From: Dipteronia dyeriana
Lineage: Eukaryota > Streptophyta > Magnoliopsida > Sapindales > Sapindaceae
Assembly (NCBI GenBank): GCA_032871835.1
Contig: CM065296.1
Span: forward strand, 4,970,001 to 5,034,000
Length of the DNA stretch: 64,000 nt
Direction of reading: 5' to 3'
A model generated the notes under the pieces. That model searched no databases and was not told the DNA's origin. It was given only the letters and a program-made list of their open reading frames with translations. Below are positions 62,352-64,000 of this stretch, one piece after another (within the stretch, counting starts at the first letter, position 1; each line of letters begins with the position of its first letter). Made by a program: the position numbers and the translations under genes.

Positions 62352-64000
62352 CCTAGTGGTGTAAAAATGGACTGGTCCAGCCCATTAGGCACGGCCTGGC
62401 CAGTCCATTTCTGGAAACAGGCCTTGCTGGGCCTGGCACGCGACTGTGTGCCGTGCCTGCGTGCCGTGCCAGGCCGGCCAGTGGGGCCACTCTGGCGGGC
62501 TGGGCGAGCGGGCCTGGTCCGGCAGATTAGTTTTTTGGTCCAAATTTTTTTCCAAATTACGTTTTTTTTGGATTTAGGGTATAGAGTTTAGGATTAATAG
62601 TTTATGGTTAAGGGTTTAAAATTTAAAATGAATGAAGAGAACGAACAATTATTAGGATTTGAAATGAATAAAGAGAACGAACAATTTTTTAATTATTTAT
62701 TTATTTTTCACTTATGGAATTCAGTAATACATATCTACATGATTGCCTCATTAAAAACCTTACCAAGAAAAACCCAGTGGGATAAAAACTTGGTAAGGGA
62801 AAAAGAGTGCAACCATTTTACAACTTACAAGTAAATAATAAATATATATGTAAAAGTATAACCTAGTTCTGGCCCTGACCACTACCTGAAGGGTCATCAA
62901 TATATAGATTGTCAAAATTTAGATTGTCAAAATTTAGATTAAGTTCTTTATCTACGGTTAGATTTTGTAACATTTTTTTAGCATGCTCCCAATCCCGAAG
63001 GCATGTTAATACCTCCACCATCTCTAGAGACAAACAGCTTCTTCTTGGTTCAATTATGCGTCCACTGGTGCTGAAAGTTTGTTCTGAAGACACCGTTGAC
63101 ACTGGAATAACCAGTACGTCACGTGCTAAGTGTGACAGAACTGGATACCTGTACGTATAGGTCTTCCATCATAACAACAAATCAAACTCTTCTTTGTCTT
63201 CAACAGCATCGAACTGTGCTTCAAGGTACCTAATAAGTTCGGTACAAGAAGATGGGCTAGATCTTTGCCCTGAAGAAGTACTTGCTGATTTGTCTTTTTT
63301 CATCGTTTCAGAAGGCTCCAACTTGTTTGCTTCGGCTCTGTCTTCGGTCGTGTTGATTGGGGGATGTCAATGTTGCCAAACCTGGTCTCATAAATACGAA
63401 AAATCTCGAACAACTTGGTTCGAATGTCAGTAATTTATTCTGAATAATCTATTGACAAATTAATACCAATAAACTCAAGCAAAACTTCTAAACCAGATAA
63501 TTTAACCCTGTGATCTATTATAGCACTTAAGGCATAAAGTAGGGGAATGCTAGCCCAATATTTTTTCAACTTTGTCTCCATGACAATAACTGCAGCGCCT
63601 AGATGTTCATCTTCTCTAAAACTGTTTAATAGTTCAGACATTTCCACTATCTGATGGATTGCCTGGGAAGATGTGGGGTAATGTACCCCGAAAAGAGTTA
63701 CAGTGGCATTGTAAAAAAAATTTAAAAATTGAACAAAAATCTTTGCCACATACCAATCGTCTGTGGTAAGTAATTTTGGACTAAGTTGTCCTGTTTCGGT
63801 CAATTTCATGTTATAAAAACATGTAATGGTTGTATCATATTCCAAACAATTTTACAACATTAAATAAGTAGAGTTCCACCTTACCGGTATATCAGTTTGG
63901 AATCGTCGGGGTTTGAGACCGTTTAATTTACAATGTCTCTTGAATTCACTGAATCTAGGATTAGAACTGCAAATCCAAGAAATGGCATCTCTGATGCGAT
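62352..64000 (-). mobile_element. hAT transposon, right part beyond window
   Basis: The left terminus TAGTGGTGTAAAAATGG is a typical hAT end and is followed by a GC-rich subterminal region rich in GGCC words (62365-62530). A decayed minus-strand transposase gene follows. The other terminus lies outside the window. Confidence 0.75.
62863..64000 (-). pseudogene. hAT transposase (RICESLEEPER type), C-terminal part, broken
   Basis: Read right to left, the frame 63845-63435 gives FYNMKLTETGQ, LTTDDWYVAKIFVQFLNFFY and LSAIIDHRVKLSGLE, as in the RNase H-like part of BED-finger hAT transposases. It stops at 63435. The next pieces need at least two frame changes. The hAT C-terminal dimerisation segment then follows at 63160-62863: YPVLSHLARDVLVIPVSTVS, then SSEQTFSTSGRIIEPRRSCL, then LTCLRDWE. 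The end carries an Asn/Asp-rich tail. The family normally exceeds 600 residues; the N-terminal BED finger would lie beyond 64000. Frameshifts indicate an inactive copy. Confidence 0.85.

Overview
This is a nuclear segment from a flowering plant, almost certainly a eudicot. It is AT-rich, its genes have many GT-AG introns, and the proteins read from it match standard angiosperm families. I cannot place the species from sequence alone. No rRNA, no convincing tRNA, no CRISPR array and no organellar or bacterial gene is visible.

Seven protein-coding loci are supported. From left to right they are: an ERF003-like AP2/ERF transcription factor (minus, 1687-2458); a plastid-type UbiA aromatic prenyltransferase of the homogentisate phytyltransferase family with 11 coding exons (plus, about 16715-19193); an intronless La-motif (LARP1-type) retrocopy (plus, 22739-23572); ribosomal protein eL39 (plus, 25626-26005); plastid aspartate aminotransferase ASP5 (plus, 29627-33186); a receptor-like protein kinase of the At1g80640 type with almost no ectodomain (minus, 33840-37044); and a proline-rich PNRC-motif protein (plus, 58751-59401). 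ASP5 and the kinase are convergent. These genes do unrelated jobs and do not form a biosynthetic cluster.

The rest is largely transposon-derived. The 7.6-13.9 kb stretch holds two related Mutator-like elements. The larger one carries a degenerate DUF1985/Ulp1-type ORF facing a degenerate MuDR-type transposase, and both subterminal regions are tandem arrays in opposite orientation. A 1.77 kb Mutator-like element with terminal inverted repeats near 290 bp and a perfect 9-bp target duplication lies at 38955-40723. An LTR family is present as a solo LTR (4596-5708) and as a short non-autonomous element with both LTRs (41659-44653). An unrelated solo LTR of 1.69 kb with a perfect 5-bp target duplication lies at 51763-53456. 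A Ty1/copia relic follows at about 53.6-54.4 kb, and the right edge enters a decayed hAT transposon (62352-64000). A hAT-like element (19675-20456) sits inside one copy of a duplicated eL39 upstream segment. Several MITEs and tRNA-derived SINE-like units are scattered through the intergenic DNA.

The most interesting items are the Mutator-like element with inverted subterminal arrays and two truncated convergent genes, the eL39 upstream duplication split by a hAT insertion, the LARP1 retrocopy with a TATA box just upstream, and the prenyltransferase, whose motif differs from tocopherol enzymes and suggests a specialised acceptor.
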